Shown here: piece by piece, positions 32,955 to 42,004 of the stretch | How the letters are laid out: every line of letters begins with the position of its first letter | Numbering within the stretch: position 1 is the first letter of the stretch | NCBI GenBank assembly: GCA_013178015.1 | Contig: JABLXR010000027.1 | Span: forward strand, 24,713 to 88,712 | Length of the DNA stretch: 64,000 bases | Source of the DNA: Anaerolineae bacterium | GTDB taxonomy: Bacteria > Chloroflexota > Anaerolineae > DRVO01 | Reading direction: 5' to 3' | The notes under the pieces: model-generated | Seen by the model: only the letters and a program-made list of their open reading frames with translations | What the model was told of the DNA's origin: nothing | The model's database searches: none | Translations under genes and position numbers: made by a program

Positions 32955-33046
32955 CGCGTGATACGTGATGCGTGACACGTGATACGTGACATGTAGCCGC
33001 AGTCTCCCCACATGCCGCTACTTACGCATCACGCATCACGCATCAC
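32941..33046. repeat. TGATRCG repeat array (family T), locus 3
   Basis: The left arm (32941-32990) is CGTGATGC/CGTGACGC/CGTGATAC units and the right arm (33020-33046) is ACGCATC units. Stop codons of both flanking convergent genes, DUF1638 at 32952-32954 and RNase HI at 33043-33045, fall within the arms. Confidence 0.85.
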
Positions 33047-33690
33047 TCCTCACCCCGGTACCCTTCGTCCGCCGGCAGGTCCGGCCGGCTAGCTGCCTGC
33101 ATTGAGAGTCGGTCGGCGCGCTCGTTCTCGGGATGGCCGGCGTGGCCACGGATCCAGTGGAACCGGACCTCGTGCCGATCCACCAGCTCCAGAAGGCGCT
33201 CCCACAGGTCGGGGTTGAGGGCAGGCCGTCCCCGTCCCCGCATCCATCCCTGCGCCCGCCACTTGCGGGCCCAGTTCCTGGTCATGGCGTTGGCCAGGTA
33301 TTGCGAGTCGGTGTGGATGGTCACCTTCGACGGCCGCTTCAGGGCCTCGAGGCCGACGATGGCCGCCATAAGCTCCATGCGGTTGTTGGTAGTGAGGCGG
33401 AATCCCCCGGAGATCTGGCGTTCCTTGCCTCTACACCTGAGGATGACGCCGTATCCACCCGGGCCCGGATTGCCGATGGCGCCACCGTCGGTGAAGATGT
33501 CCACGTGAGGCCGGTCATTCGACTCGGGATCCGGCTCCTCTCGTGGCGAACCCTGGGTAGACCCCTTGGCTGCCGAGCCGGCTACCTCGTCGGCGACAGG
33601 ACAGCTGCGACGCCGCTCGCCGCGGTTCGGGCGGTTAGCGGCAGCGCTACGGGCGTTTGAGAGGGGCAACCGAGACGCTCCTTTCGCCAT
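33043..33690 (-). CDS. rnhA: ribonuclease HI
   Basis: Residues from about 63 form a standard RNase HI with its four acidic catalytic residues: Asp in IFTDGGAIGNPGPGG, Glu in NNRMELMAAI, Asp in IHTDSQYL and Asp in ENERADRLS, plus the WIRGHAGHPEN loop. It cleaves RNA in RNA-DNA hybrids. The roughly 60-residue N-terminal extension is low in complexity and charged, not the hybrid-binding domain, so the start (ATG 33690) may be too far upstream. Its stop codon lies in the repeat array. Confidence 0.9.
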   Translation of the reverse strand: MAKGASRLPLSNARSAAANRPNRGERRRSCPVADEVAGSAAKGSTQGSPREEPDPESNDRPHVDIFTDGGAIGNPGPGGYGVILRCRGKERQISGGFRLTTNNRMELMAAIVGLEALKRPSKVTIHTDSQYLANAMTRNWARKWRAQGWMRGRGRPALNPDLWERLLELVDRHEVRFHWIRGHAGHPENERADRLSMQAASRPDLPADEGYRGEE

Positions 33691-33897
33691 TGGTTGTGCA
33701 CCTTAGGTCGCGGGCGCCCCGGAGTATACACCACCCGCGTTGGCTCGCACCTCCGGAAGCGTGGCCGACGAGATGAGGGCATCGCCTCTTGCGCCGGCGG
33801 CGGCCGACCGCTACGCTTGGGCTAACATGCCGTTGCTTCCGACATCGGAGCGGCGTGGAGGTGACACAGCTTCCAGCGCCGCTCATGGAGTCTCCCT

Positions 33898-35220
33898 TTG
33901 CCCGTGAGCTATGTGGGTGCGCTCCGCGGCCTGAGCCGCAACGTCCGCCTGGTCTTGCTGGCCGTCGGCCTACAGGGGTTCAGCGTCGCCGGTATCTACG
34001 CCGTGCTGCTCAACCTCTTCCTGCTTCGCCTCGGCTACGGCCCCGAGTTTGTGGGCCTCGTCAATGGATCGGGGTTGGCGGCCAGCGCTCTCTTCTGCCT
34101 GCCAGCCAGCGCCATGGGACGGCGGTGGGGCAGCCGCCAGGCGATGATGATCGGGGTGCTTCTCACTGCTTTGGGCTACGCGGCGCTGCCCCTGACGCGG
34201 CTGCTGCCGCCCGCTGCCGTGCCCGCGGCGCTCATCTCCGCCTACCTCACCGCCAACCTGGGCGGAGCTCTGCGGGCCGTCAACGTGATCCCCTACCTCA
34301 TGGGTGCCGCGAGGCCCGAGGCGCGCAGCCACGCCTTCTCCCTGGATCACGCCATCACCCCAGGGTCGGCGTTCCTGGGGTCCCTTGTGGGCGGGCTGCT
34401 GCCTTCCCTCTTCGCCGCCCGACTGGGCCAAGACCTGTCGAGCCCGGCGCCCTACGGTGCTGCCCTGCTGGTAGGGGCGGTGTGCTTGCTGCCCGCGGCC
34501 ATCGCCCTCACGGCTGCCCGCGACATTGAGGATGTGCGGCAACCCTCCACTGGCGGCCGCGCCCCCTCGTCCCCCGGCAGTCCCATGCCTCTGGGGCTCA
34601 TGCTCATCATGGCCCTCGTTCTCATGATACGGGTGGCGGGCGACCGGTCGGTCAGCATCTACTTCAACGTCTACATGGATGACTTCCTGGGCCTGCCCAC
34701 GCCTCTGATCGGCACCATCACCGCCGCCGGGCAACTGCTGGCCATTCCCGCCGCTCTGACCGCGCCCCTGCTGACCGGCCGACTGGGCAACGGCAAGACC
34801 TATGCCCTGGCCGCCCTGGGAATGTCCCTGAGCCTGCTGCCTCTGGCCCTGGTACCCACCTGGCAGGCGGCCGCCTTCAGCTACATCGGCCTGATGACCC
34901 TGATCTCGGTAGCCCGGCCGGCTGTCATCGTGCATCAGCAGTCCCTGGTCACACCGGAGTGGCGCAGCACCATGGCCGGGATCCAGCAGATGGGCGTGGC
35001 CATCGGGTCCTCCAGCGTGGCCTACGCCGGGGGCTACCTGGCCAGCGCCCATGGCTATCGGGCGGTGTTCCTCATGGGGGCAGCGCTGGTGGCAGCCGGC
35101 GCCGGCCTGTTCTGGGCCTACTTCCGCATCCCACGGGGCGAGCTGGCTAGAGAGCAGGCGGCGGAGCCGGCTCTGCCGGCCATGCCGGGTCCCATCGCCG
35201 CCGGGCGGGAGGGGTCGTAG
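33898..35220 (+). CDS. major facilitator superfamily transporter
   Basis: The 440-residue protein has about twelve transmembrane helices in two halves separated by a hydrophilic central loop (about residues 215-230), as in MFS carriers. The first-loop motif resembles GRRWGSRQAMMIG after helix 2, close to the MFS G-x3-D-R-x-G-R-R motif. Substrate is not evident; the pattern fits drug or sugar-type exporters. TTG 33898 is used because GGAG lies eight bases upstream; GTG 33904 is possible. The gene stands alone and converges on the creatininase gene. Confidence 0.87.
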   Translation: MPVSYVGALRGLSRNVRLVLLAVGLQGFSVAGIYAVLLNLFLLRLGYGPEFVGLVNGSGLAASALFCLPASAMGRRWGSRQAMMIGVLLTALGYAALPLTRLLPPAAVPAALISAYLTANLGGALRAVNVIPYLMGAARPEARSHAFSLDHAITPGSAFLGSLVGGLLPSLFAARLGQDLSSPAPYGAALLVGAVCLLPAAIALTAARDIEDVRQPSTGGRAPSSPGSPMPLGLMLIMALVLMIRVAGDRSVSIYFNVYMDDFLGLPTPLIGTITAAGQLLAIPAALTAPLLTGRLGNGKTYALAALGMSLSLLPLALVPTWQAAAFSYIGLMTLISVARPAVIVHQQSLVTPEWRSTMAGIQQMGVAIGSSSVAYAGGYLASAHGYRAVFLMGAALVAAGAGLFWAYFRIPRGELAREQAAEPALPAMPGPIAAGREGS

Positions 35221-35235
35221 GGCGACATCCGGCCT

Positions 35236-36042
35236 TCAGTGCCCCTCCGTGCGGGCGAAAGCCTCGAAGACGTCTGCCAGCGAGTGGACGATGGCTTGCA
35301 CCAGAGCTGGGCCCAGCTCCGGCCGCACCAGGGTCGGATCTCCCCACACGCCCGTCTCCGGCCGCTGCTCTCGGTGGGGCGCGGTCATCACCCCCAGCGG
35401 CTTCACCGTGCTGCGAGCGTCGGTTGCGGTAGGCACCGACAGATCGGTGGTCGGCAGCCGGTCCAGGTGGACCAGGTCAGGCCGCAGGGCGAGCATACAT
35501 GTGGTCTCGAAGCCGGCCGAGTGGCCGGGTACCAGCCCCACCTGGCCTGCTCCCGCTGCCTCCAGCGCCGGGCCGGCGACCTCCCAGTAGTCGGTCGCTC
35601 CGATCACCGCCCGGTGCTGCGACATCACCTGCCGCACCGCCACCTGCACCACCTCCCGGTTGCCGCCGTGGCCGTTGACCAGCAGGACCCGGCGGAAGCC
35701 GTGGCGGATGAGGCTCTGGCACAGGTCGGTAAGCGCGGCCAGGAAGGCGGACACGCTCAGGCTCAGGGTGCCGGGGAAGGCCATGTGGTGCTCGGAGAAG
35801 CCGAAGGGCAGCGTCGGTGCCACCGCAATGGGGATGCGATGGCGCACGCGCTCGGCGGCTCTCCTGACGCACTCGCTGAGGATCACCGCGTCGGTGCTCA
35901 GGGGCAGATGGGGCCCGTGCTGCTCGGTCGAAGCCACAGGGAGCACCACCAGCGCCCCACGGCCCACCAACTCCCCCACCTCGGGCCAGGTCATCTCGGT
36001 CAGCATTACCTTGGCGCTGGAGTCCGCCGTGTTCTCACTCAC
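35236..36042 (-). CDS. creatininase-family amidohydrolase (1)
   Basis: The 268-residue protein has the metal-binding motifs of creatininase: LPVASTEQHGPHLPLSTDAVI (Glu, His and Asp ligands), LLVNGHGGNREVVQ and PGHSAGFETTCM. The family hydrolyses cyclic amides (creatinine) or related formamide compounds such as FAPy intermediates. Its start overlaps the end of the flavin reductase-like gene by eight bases, so the two are coupled. True creatinine specificity cannot be told. Confidence 0.9.
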   Translation of the reverse strand: MSENTADSSAKVMLTEMTWPEVGELVGRGALVVLPVASTEQHGPHLPLSTDAVILSECVRRAAERVRHRIPIAVAPTLPFGFSEHHMAFPGTLSLSVSAFLAALTDLCQSLIRHGFRRVLLVNGHGGNREVVQVAVRQVMSQHRAVIGATDYWEVAGPALEAAGAGQVGLVPGHSAGFETTCMLALRPDLVHLDRLPTTDLSVPTATDARSTVKPLGVMTAPHREQRPETGVWGDPTLVRPELGPALVQAIVHSLADVFEAFARTEGH

Positions 36043-36736
36043 TGGTCTCTCGCTCCTCGTGGGTCGGCCTGACCACCTGGCAGATCACACCGAAGGCATT
36101 GGGTCCGTACTGCTCCCCGGTCAGGGGATGAACGGTGCTGCGGATGTTGTACATGAGCTTCATGGCTCGCATGCGTTCTTCGGGGTCGGGTACCATGGCG
36201 CTCTCCTGCATGGCGATGTGGGTCACCCGGCCGGCAAAGAGGTGCCAGGTGCTGGCCTCGTAGAGCGAGTGCTCCCATTCCAGCCGGCACTCTAGGCTCA
36301 CCAGCGCCTCGGCGATGCGCGGGGCGTTCACCGTGCGGGCTGGCTCCAGGGTGAAGCCGGCGGTGGTGATCTCGTCGGCGGTCAGGGCATTGCAGCGCAC
36401 CGTCGCCAGGCACTGGCGGTAGTGATCCACGGAAGGGAAGTTGAGGCACCACTCCCCCGTGCGGACGATGTTGTCGTAAGTATGAATGTGACGGAGAAGG
36501 GCCAAGAGGGAGGAGTAGTTGCCCTGCTCCCCGATGAGCAAGCCCCAAGAGTGGAGGTTGGCATTGGGCAGTCCGTTGGCCTTCAGGGTGGTTACGATGA
36601 AGACGGGGTTGGGCACTGTGACCACGTACTCCAGCCAGGAGAAAACGCGGTACTTCCCGGGCCAGTCCTCGACCAGGTAGTCGGGCTGCTCGATGCCGAT
36701 CTCGTGTTTCACTATAGCCTCCACTTCCCGCCCCAT
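36035..36736 (-). CDS. flavin reductase-like FMN-binding split-barrel protein
   Basis: The 233-residue protein matches the flavin reductase (DIM6/NTAB) split barrel: VVTVPNPVFIVTTLKANGLPNANLHSW at the FMN site, TGEWCLNFPSV and FTLEPARTVNAPRIAEALVSLECRL. It probably binds FMN and supplies reduced flavin or reduces a small substrate. It is first in a two-gene unit with a creatininase-family enzyme, suggesting joint breakdown of an N-heterocycle; this link is inference. Confidence 0.82.
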   Translation of the reverse strand: MGREVEAIVKHEIGIEQPDYLVEDWPGKYRVFSWLEYVVTVPNPVFIVTTLKANGLPNANLHSWGLLIGEQGNYSSLLALLRHIHTYDNIVRTGEWCLNFPSVDHYRQCLATVRCNALTADEITTAGFTLEPARTVNAPRIAEALVSLECRLEWEHSLYEASTWHLFAGRVTHIAMQESAMVPDPEERMRAMKLMYNIRSTVHPLTGEQYGPNAFGVICQVVRPTHEERETSE

Positions 36737-36848
36737 GGGAAGCGTCCTCTCATTTCGCCGCGCTCCCCCAGAGGCCGGCCTGCAGCGCCGTGCGCGCCGC
36801 TCCCCCGGGTCACTGCCTAGCCGCCACCGGATTGTACGCCGCGGCCAG

Positions 36849-36878
36849 GCGACAGCAAGGCAGCCGATGGGCTATACT
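36849..36878 (+). promoter_or_regulatory. possible sigma-70 promoter before Gfo/Idh gene
   Basis: GCGACA (36849-36854) and TATACT (36873-36878) are 18 bases apart and about 60 bases upstream of the ATG at 36941. The -35 box matches only four of six positions. Confidence 0.35.
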
Positions 36879-36940
36879 GACTTAGTACAGCCCACTGCGC
36901 ATGTCGCTAACAGGTCAGGCTGCTTCTGGGAGGACGTGAC

Positions 36941-37975
36941 ATGGATAAGGTTCGGTTCGCCATTGTCGGTTGCGGCGAGATAGCCGTCCAGACTGCCAAG
37001 GGCATGGCCGAGGCGCCTCACGCCGAGATTGTGATGACCATGGACACTCAGCTCTCGCTGGCCCAGGACCTGGCCGAGGCCTACGGCGCCCAGGCCACCG
37101 ACGATTTCGAGGCCGTGCTGGCCAGCCCTCAGGTAGACGCCGTGTACATCGCCGTCCCCCACGACCTGCATGCTCCCCTGGCCACAGCTGCCGCGCAGGC
37201 CAACAAGCATATTCTCCTGGAGAAGCCCATCGCTACCAACGTGGTAGACGCGAAGAAGATCATCCACAACTGCGAGCTGGACAACGTCACCCTCGGCATC
37301 GCCTTCATCGCTCAGGTGGACGCCAACTGCGCTCGGGTGCGGCAGCTCATCGAGGAAGGAGTGATCGGGGAGGTGGCCGGAGTGCGCTATGCCGCCCTGG
37401 CCGACAAGCCCGACTACTACTGGCACGGCGGCTACACCCGTCGCGTCTACACCGACTGGCGCACCCTGAAGGCCCGGTCGGGCGGCGGCATCCTCATCAT
37501 GAACCTGATCCATGATTTCAATACCCTGCGCTACGTCACCGGCCTCGAAGTGACGAGGGCGTATGGGGAGTATGGCACCTACGCCACTCCGGTGGAGGTG
37601 GAGGACTTGGCCTTCGCTACCTTGCGCTACGACAACGGCGCCATTGGCTCGGTGGAGGCGGGCTCAGCTATCCGGGGAGGCGCGATGGGCGCCGAAAGCG
37701 ACCGCGTCTTCGGCACCAAAGGGCAGGTCCTGATCGGGCAGCAGATCCAGGTCTACAGCGTGGACGGCAGCTCGGACGTGCCCGCCCGAGAGTGGACGAC
37801 GATAGACATACCGCAACCATCGGCCCGTCATCGCATCGTGGAGGGCTTCGCCACCGCCCTCTTGGAGGGCAGGCGCCCGCCGGTGACCGGGTTCGACGGG
37901 CTCAAGGCGCTGGAGATCGTGGAAGCCATCTACCGCTCCGGCGAGACGGGCACACCGGTCCAGTTGCCGCTCTAG
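36941..37975 (+). CDS. Gfo/Idh/MocA-family oxidoreductase (3)
   Basis: The 344-residue protein has a Rossmann start (VRFAIVGCGEIAVQTAKGM), VDAVYIAVPHDLHAPLA, LLEKPIATNVVDAKKII and, in the second domain, GGGILIMNLIHDFNTLRYVTG with the catalytic His/Asp. It is probably an NAD(P)-dependent dehydrogenase of a sugar, polyol or amino-sugar. It is more distant from the two at 19.5-22.6 kb than they are from each other. It is monocistronic with a hairpin just downstream. Confidence 0.92.
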   Translation: MDKVRFAIVGCGEIAVQTAKGMAEAPHAEIVMTMDTQLSLAQDLAEAYGAQATDDFEAVLASPQVDAVYIAVPHDLHAPLATAAAQANKHILLEKPIATNVVDAKKIIHNCELDNVTLGIAFIAQVDANCARVRQLIEEGVIGEVAGVRYAALADKPDYYWHGGYTRRVYTDWRTLKARSGGGILIMNLIHDFNTLRYVTGLEVTRAYGEYGTYATPVEVEDLAFATLRYDNGAIGSVEAGSAIRGGAMGAESDRVFGTKGQVLIGQQIQVYSVDGSSDVPAREWTTIDIPQPSARHRIVEGFATALLEGRRPPVTGFDGLKALEIVEAIYRSGETGTPVQLPL

Positions 37976-37989
37976 AGCAAGGAATGGAA

Positions 37990-38038
37990 CGCTGATCTAC
38001 GCTGATCCTCATCTCCTTCTGATCAGTGTAGATCAGCG
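37990..38038. terminator. repeat-derived hairpin between convergent genes (family D)
   Basis: CGCTGATCTACGCTGATC (37990-38007) and GATCAGTGTAGATCAGCG (38021-38038) complement at 17 of 18 positions around a 13-base loop. It lies between the convergent Gfo/Idh and slipin stops. The arm is itself a tandem of a GCTGATC unit, seen again near 59.05 and 60.63 kb. Confidence 0.7.
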
Positions 38039-38049
38039 CCATCTGCGTC

Positions 38050-38940
38050 CTATTCCCCCCGCTCGCTGTCTCCCCAGGTGCGCTGGACGTACTCCTGCAC
38101 CGGTCGAATCAGGTTGGTGAGCTCGACCGGCACGACGAACTTTGTGGCCGGGCTGTTGCCCAGCACCGTCAGCGCGTCCAGATACTGGAGGCTCATGGTC
38201 TTCTGATCCACCGTACGGGCTACGTTGAAGACCTTCTCCAGCGCCAGAGCGAACCCCTCCGCCTTCAGAATGGCCGCCTCGCGTTCGCCTTGAGCCCGTA
38301 GCACCGTAGCCTGCCGCTCGCCGTCGGCCACCTTGATGGCTGCCTCGCGCCGGCCGTCGGCCTCGGTGACCATGGCGCGCCGCTCGCGTTCCGCCGCCAG
38401 TTGCCGGTTCATCGCCGCCTGGACCTCCCGCGGCGGAGTGATCTCCCGGATCTCCACGCTGGTCACTTTGACCCCCCAGCGCTCGGTCACCTCGTCCAGC
38501 TTGACCCGCAGCACCCGGTTAATGTCCTCCCGCTTGGCCAGCACGTCATCTAGCATGATGTCTCCGATGACGGCGCGCAGGGTGGTTATGGCGATGCCTT
38601 GGGAGGCACCGGCAAAGTTGCCCACCTGGACCACGGTGGCCACCGGATCGGTCACTTTGTAGTAGATGAGGAAGTCTATGTCTATGGGCGCGTTGTCTTT
38701 GGTGATGCACGTCTGTTTCGGTATCTCCAAGTAGATCTCCCGGAGATCCACGCTCATAGCTCGATCAATGAAGGGGATGAGCAGGACTACCCCGGGGCCG
38801 CGCTCCCCTACCACCCGGCCCAGGCGAAACACTACCAGCCTCTGGTACTCGCGCACGATGCGTACCGCCATATAGGCCAGCGGCACCAGCAGAATCAGGA
38901 CAACGACGATCGCGAAGAGACTCCCCAGCGTTTCAGGCAT
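38050..38940 (-). CDS. SPFH/stomatin-like (slipin) membrane protein
   Basis: The 296-residue protein has one N-terminal transmembrane helix (about 8-28), then an SPFH domain (RLVVFRLGRVVGERGPGVVLLIPFIDRAMSVDLRE, RAVIGDIMLDDVLAKREDINRVL) and a long Ala/Glu-rich coiled coil (ERERRAMVTEADGRREAAIK). Slipins oligomerise in ordered membrane domains. It overlaps the end of the NfeD gene by eight bases, the classical NfeD-slipin pair; the NfeD protease acts on the slipin C terminus in archaeal examples. Confidence 0.92.
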   Translation of the reverse strand: MPETLGSLFAIVVVLILLVPLAYMAVRIVREYQRLVVFRLGRVVGERGPGVVLLIPFIDRAMSVDLREIYLEIPKQTCITKDNAPIDIDFLIYYKVTDPVATVVQVGNFAGASQGIAITTLRAVIGDIMLDDVLAKREDINRVLRVKLDEVTERWGVKVTSVEIREITPPREVQAAMNRQLAAERERRAMVTEADGRREAAIKVADGERQATVLRAQGEREAAILKAEGFALALEKVFNVARTVDQKTMSLQYLDALTVLGNSPATKFVVPVELTNLIRPVQEYVQRTWGDSERGE

Positions 38941-40381
38941 CGGTGCCTCCCTTGTGCTCCTGTTCCTGTACCCGCCGCACCCGCAGGCGCAGCCCCTCTA
39001 CCGCGGTGACTTGGATCTTCGCACCCGCCTCCACGGGAGCATCCTCAGCCTCGGCGGTCCAGGTCTCGCTCAGCACCCTCACCACCCCGGTCGGATCGAG
39101 AGCAGACTCCGCCACCCCCAGCTTGCCCGTCAGCACCCCTTGCCCCACCAGAGCTTGCCGCCGCTGGGCCCTCACCCCCGCAGTCAGAGCCAGACCGAAG
39201 AAGCCCAACACCAGGGCGGTCATGCCCACCGTGAGCCAGGGACTCACCCGTACCTCAGGCATGGCTGGGACGGAAGGGGTGAAGGGACTGAACAACAGCA
39301 GTGAACCCAGCACAAAGGCAATGGCCCCGGCGACGGAGAGAGCGAAACCGGACACCTCGATGTCCAGCACGAAGAGGATCACCGCCAGCACGATCAGAGC
39401 GATGCCGCCCCAGTTGACGGGCAGACTGCCCAGGGCGACGAAAGCCAGGATGAGGGATACGGCGCCGGTCACTCCCGGAAGTATGGCGCCGGGGTTGTAG
39501 AACTCAGCCACCAGGGCGATGGTGCCCAGCGAGAGCAAGATGTAGGCAATGTTGGGGTCTACCAGCGCGTGCACCACCGTCTCGAGGAAGGTCATGGGAT
39601 AGCGGTCCAGCGGGGCGTCCCCCAGCTCCAGCACCACCTCGCGGCCGGCCACCGACACCGACCGTCCCTCCAGCGCCGTCAAGAGGCTGGGTACGTCGGC
39701 CGCGATGAGGTCCACCACCCCCTGCTCCACCGCCTCGGTGGCAGCCAAGGAGGCGCTCTGGCGGACAGCCTCTTCAGCCCACTCGGCGTTGCGGCCCCGT
39801 TCTTGGGCAATAGAGCGAAGGTAGGCCACGGCGTCGTTGACCACCTTGCTCTCCATGGTCTCCGACACCTCGCCTTCTCCCAGGCCCACAGGGTGAGCGG
39901 CGCCGATGTTGGTGCCGGGTGCCATGGCAGCCACGTGCGCCGCCATGGCAATGAACAGCCCCGCCGAGGCCGCCCGCGCTCCCTGCGGCTCAACGTAGAC
40001 TACCACCGGGACCCGCGAGTTGAGGATGGACTGCACGATGCTGCGCATGGCGCTATCCAAGCCGCCTGGAGTGTCCATCCGGATGACTACCAGGCGAGCG
40101 CCGTACCGCTCCGCCACTGAGATTCCGCGGGAAATGTACTGGGCCAGGAAGGGGTCCACCACCCCCCTGGCCTCTAGCTCCAACACCCCGCCCGGTGTCT
40201 GGGCCCAGGCGATGCTCCATGCGGCCAGAAGGGCCAGAAGCACCGCTACCAGGCAGAGGAGGACGGCTTGGCTCGGTTTCCGCACTCGCCCCTGCCCAGG
40301 CGAGCTGGAAGGCATGCACGGCCTAACGATCGCGGCCCGATCGAGACCCGCCCAGCACCAACCACGCCTCAAGCGACTCAT
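38933..40381 (-). CDS. nfeD: NfeD membrane-bound ClpP-class serine protease
   Basis: The 482-residue protein (NfeD1b type) has a signal or transmembrane segment, an extracytoplasmic ClpP-like protease domain (VIRMDTPGGLDSAMRSIVQ, nucleophile Ser in ARAASAGLFIAMA, Lys in ESKVVNDAVAYLRS), a cluster of four or five transmembrane helices and a C-terminal OB-fold (KLGVAESALDPTGVVRV). It cleaves membrane or secreted proteins and is paired with the slipin encoded next. ATG 40381 follows GGGAGG by five bases and is preferred over 40423. Confidence 0.9.
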   Translation of the reverse strand: MSRLRRGWCWAGLDRAAIVRPCMPSSSPGQGRVRKPSQAVLLCLVAVLLALLAAWSIAWAQTPGGVLELEARGVVDPFLAQYISRGISVAERYGARLVVIRMDTPGGLDSAMRSIVQSILNSRVPVVVYVEPQGARAASAGLFIAMAAHVAAMAPGTNIGAAHPVGLGEGEVSETMESKVVNDAVAYLRSIAQERGRNAEWAEEAVRQSASLAATEAVEQGVVDLIAADVPSLLTALEGRSVSVAGREVVLELGDAPLDRYPMTFLETVVHALVDPNIAYILLSLGTIALVAEFYNPGAILPGVTGAVSLILAFVALGSLPVNWGGIALIVLAVILFVLDIEVSGFALSVAGAIAFVLGSLLLFSPFTPSVPAMPEVRVSPWLTVGMTALVLGFFGLALTAGVRAQRRQALVGQGVLTGKLGVAESALDPTGVVRVLSETWTAEAEDAPVEAGAKIQVTAVEGLRLRVRRVQEQEHKGGTDA

Positions 40382-40931
40382 GCCGGCCTCCCATGAGAGG
40401 AGACGGGACCACTCCATCCGCACCAGAACTGTATCATTGTCCTATGGCGCCGGCAAACGGGTATGCTCCCACGGTCGGGGAGCGCTGCGCGCGTCCGAGC
40501 GCCACTGCGCCTGGGGGCACGGACCCCTCACGAGAGAGAACGAACCACCCCTGAGGAGTTCGCGCGCCCACCCGCGCAAGGACCTCCACGGCACGCATGC
40601 CCGTCGGGGTGCCGCCGCGCCTGGGACACACGGACTCCTCAAGAGAGACTCGACCCGACCAGGATGCCATCGCCTCGTTCCCCCCACCGGCCGAAGGGCC
40701 GGCTCTGCAGGCGCTACCTTCGGGGTTCTCCTGAGCCGGGTCCCGCCCGAAGGCTCGTCACCCGATGGTGGGCTGTCACGTCCATCGTCTGCATCCAATG
40801 CCGCCCTCATGGATGCTCCAGGCTAGCGCCTGCCACTCCGGCCGAAGACAGGGAGACTCTCCTCCCCTCCCCACGTCTGCCTGTGTCGCTTGTCCCCTTC
40901 CCATGTACAATAGCGGCAGGAGGTAGACCAC
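40382..40931. other. intergenic region dominated by family G repeats
   Basis: No gene is supported. Bases 40501-40645 carry repeat copies listed separately. A TACAAT -10-like box at 40906-40911 lies just before the ribosome binding site of the DUF433 gene, giving a very short leader if used; no good -35 hexamer is present. Confidence 0.5.
40501..40645. repeat. GC-rich palindromic intergenic repeat (family G), copy 2
   Basis: The order is GGGGGCACGGACCCCTCA (from 40513), CTGAGGAGTTCGCGCGCCCA (from 40551) and GGGACACACGGACTCCTCAA (from 40623). These match the arms at 3.25-3.38 and 41.63-41.79 kb. Adjacent arms are inverted relative to each other. Confidence 0.7.
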
Positions 40932-41162
40932 ATGGAGTACACCCGCATCACCGTCAACCCCAACCAGATGGGTGGCATGCCTTGCATACGCGGCCTGCGC
41001 ATTCCTGTGGCTACGGTCGTGGCCATGGTCGCTGACGGCCTCAGCCCCGAGGAGATACTGGCCGCCTACCCAGATCTGGAACGCGAGGACATCCGCGAGG
41101 CCCTCCTCTTCGCTGCCGAAGCGGTGCGCGAGCGGGAGCTCCCGCTGGTACGGGTGGCATGA
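40932..41162 (+). CDS. DUF433 antitoxin
   Basis: The 76-residue protein has the DUF433 pattern: [58 protein letters not shown]. This is a winged-HTH-like antitoxin family that pairs with DUF5615 PIN-like nucleases. AGGAGG precedes ATG 40932. It overlaps the toxin gene by four bases (ATGA). Confidence 0.92.
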   Translation: MEYTRITVNPNQMGGMPCIRGLRIPVATVVAMVADGLSPEEILAAYPDLEREDIREALLFAAEAVRERELPLVRVA

Positions 41163-41542
41163 GATTCCTGGTGGACAACGCCCTCTCGCCCGTGGTGGCA
41201 GCGGGCCTGCGCGCCCACGGTCATGATGCCGTTCACGTGCGCGACTATGGCATGCAGGCAGCCGAGGACGAGGCCGTCTTCGCCCGGGCCGCCGCCGAGG
41301 GTCGGGTGCTCGTCTCAGCTGACACGGATTTCGCCACCCTGCTTGCCCTGCGGCGCCAGCGCCAGCCTTCTGTCATTCTCTTTCGCCGCGGCACAGAGAG
41401 GTCACCCGAGAGGCAGCTGGCGTTGCTGCTAGCCAACCTCGATGCCGTCACTACACCGCTCCTGGAAGGCAGCGTCGTGCTCTTCGAGCAGGCCCGCATC
41501 CGCATTCGCTCCCTACCCATCGGTGGTCAGCAGGACGGATAA
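41159..41542 (+). CDS. DUF5615 PIN-like toxin (Mut7-C-type fold)
   Basis: The 127-residue protein has [44 protein letters not shown] and [16 protein letters not shown], with acidic residues Asp6, Asp29 and the DTD pair placed as in PIN nucleases. It is the probable RNase partner of the upstream DUF433 antitoxin. Confidence 0.92.
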   Translation: MRFLVDNALSPVVAAGLRAHGHDAVHVRDYGMQAAEDEAVFARAAAEGRVLVSADTDFATLLALRRQRQPSVILFRRGTERSPERQLALLLANLDAVTTPLLEGSVVLFEQARIRIRSLPIGGQQDG

Positions 41543-41605
41543 CCGTTCCCTCTTCCCGCGGCCCCATTCGCCCGCTCAGGCGCGATGGATCCCTGACACC
41601 GTACA

Positions 41606-41795
41606 CCCCTCTCTGGGTGCCGCCGAGCCTTGGGGGCGCGGACTCCTCAGAGGGGAGCAACCAAGCAACCCCGAGGAGTGCGCGCGCCCACTGTGAGAGC
41701 GCCCCAGGAGCAGACGTCCCCGTCCCACGGCCACCAGGCCAGGGGGCGCTGCGCACTTGGGGACAGAGCGCGCGTGGGCGCGCGCACTCCTCCAA
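41606..41795. repeat. GC-rich palindromic intergenic repeat (family G), copy 3
   Basis: Arm GGGGGCGCGGACTCCTCAG (41632-41650) is followed by the inverted arm CCGAGGAGTGCGCGCGCCCAC (41671-41691) and a third arm GTGGGCGCGCGCACTCCTCC (41774-41793). Arms two and three are nearly exact reverse complements and could pair over about 19 bases. Confidence 0.75.
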
Positions 41796-41970
41796 GGAAG
41801 GTGTACCTGCGATGCAGTCCGTGCTTGCTCTCGTAGTCCGAGCGCAGCTAAGGCCCTGAGCGGCGGTGCCGGTCGGCATCCGTTCCCCGATCCTGAGCTG
41901 TCGGCCGTCCCCAGGGCGCTGCAGGCCTACAGCCCGATCACAGGCAACCCCGGCCAGAGGTCATTCGGCG

Positions 41971-42004
41971 CCTGACATGATGTCTGTCAGGATCCCTTGA
42001 CAGG
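41971..42004 (+). promoter_or_regulatory. dyad and -35-like box upstream of the Gly/Met-rich protein
   Basis: CCTGACA (41971-41977) and TGTCAGG (41985-41991) are exact inverted arms with seven bases between. Right after them is TTGACA (41997-42002), followed 17 bases on by a poor -10 (TAGCCT). A third half-site, TTGACAGG, overlaps the -35. A regulator binding site is possible. Confidence 0.35.

Noticed and set aside
33970..35052. 360-codon minus-strand frame opposite the MFS transporter
   Set aside because: The composition is Gln/Gly/His-rich nonsense typical of antisense to membrane-protein genes.
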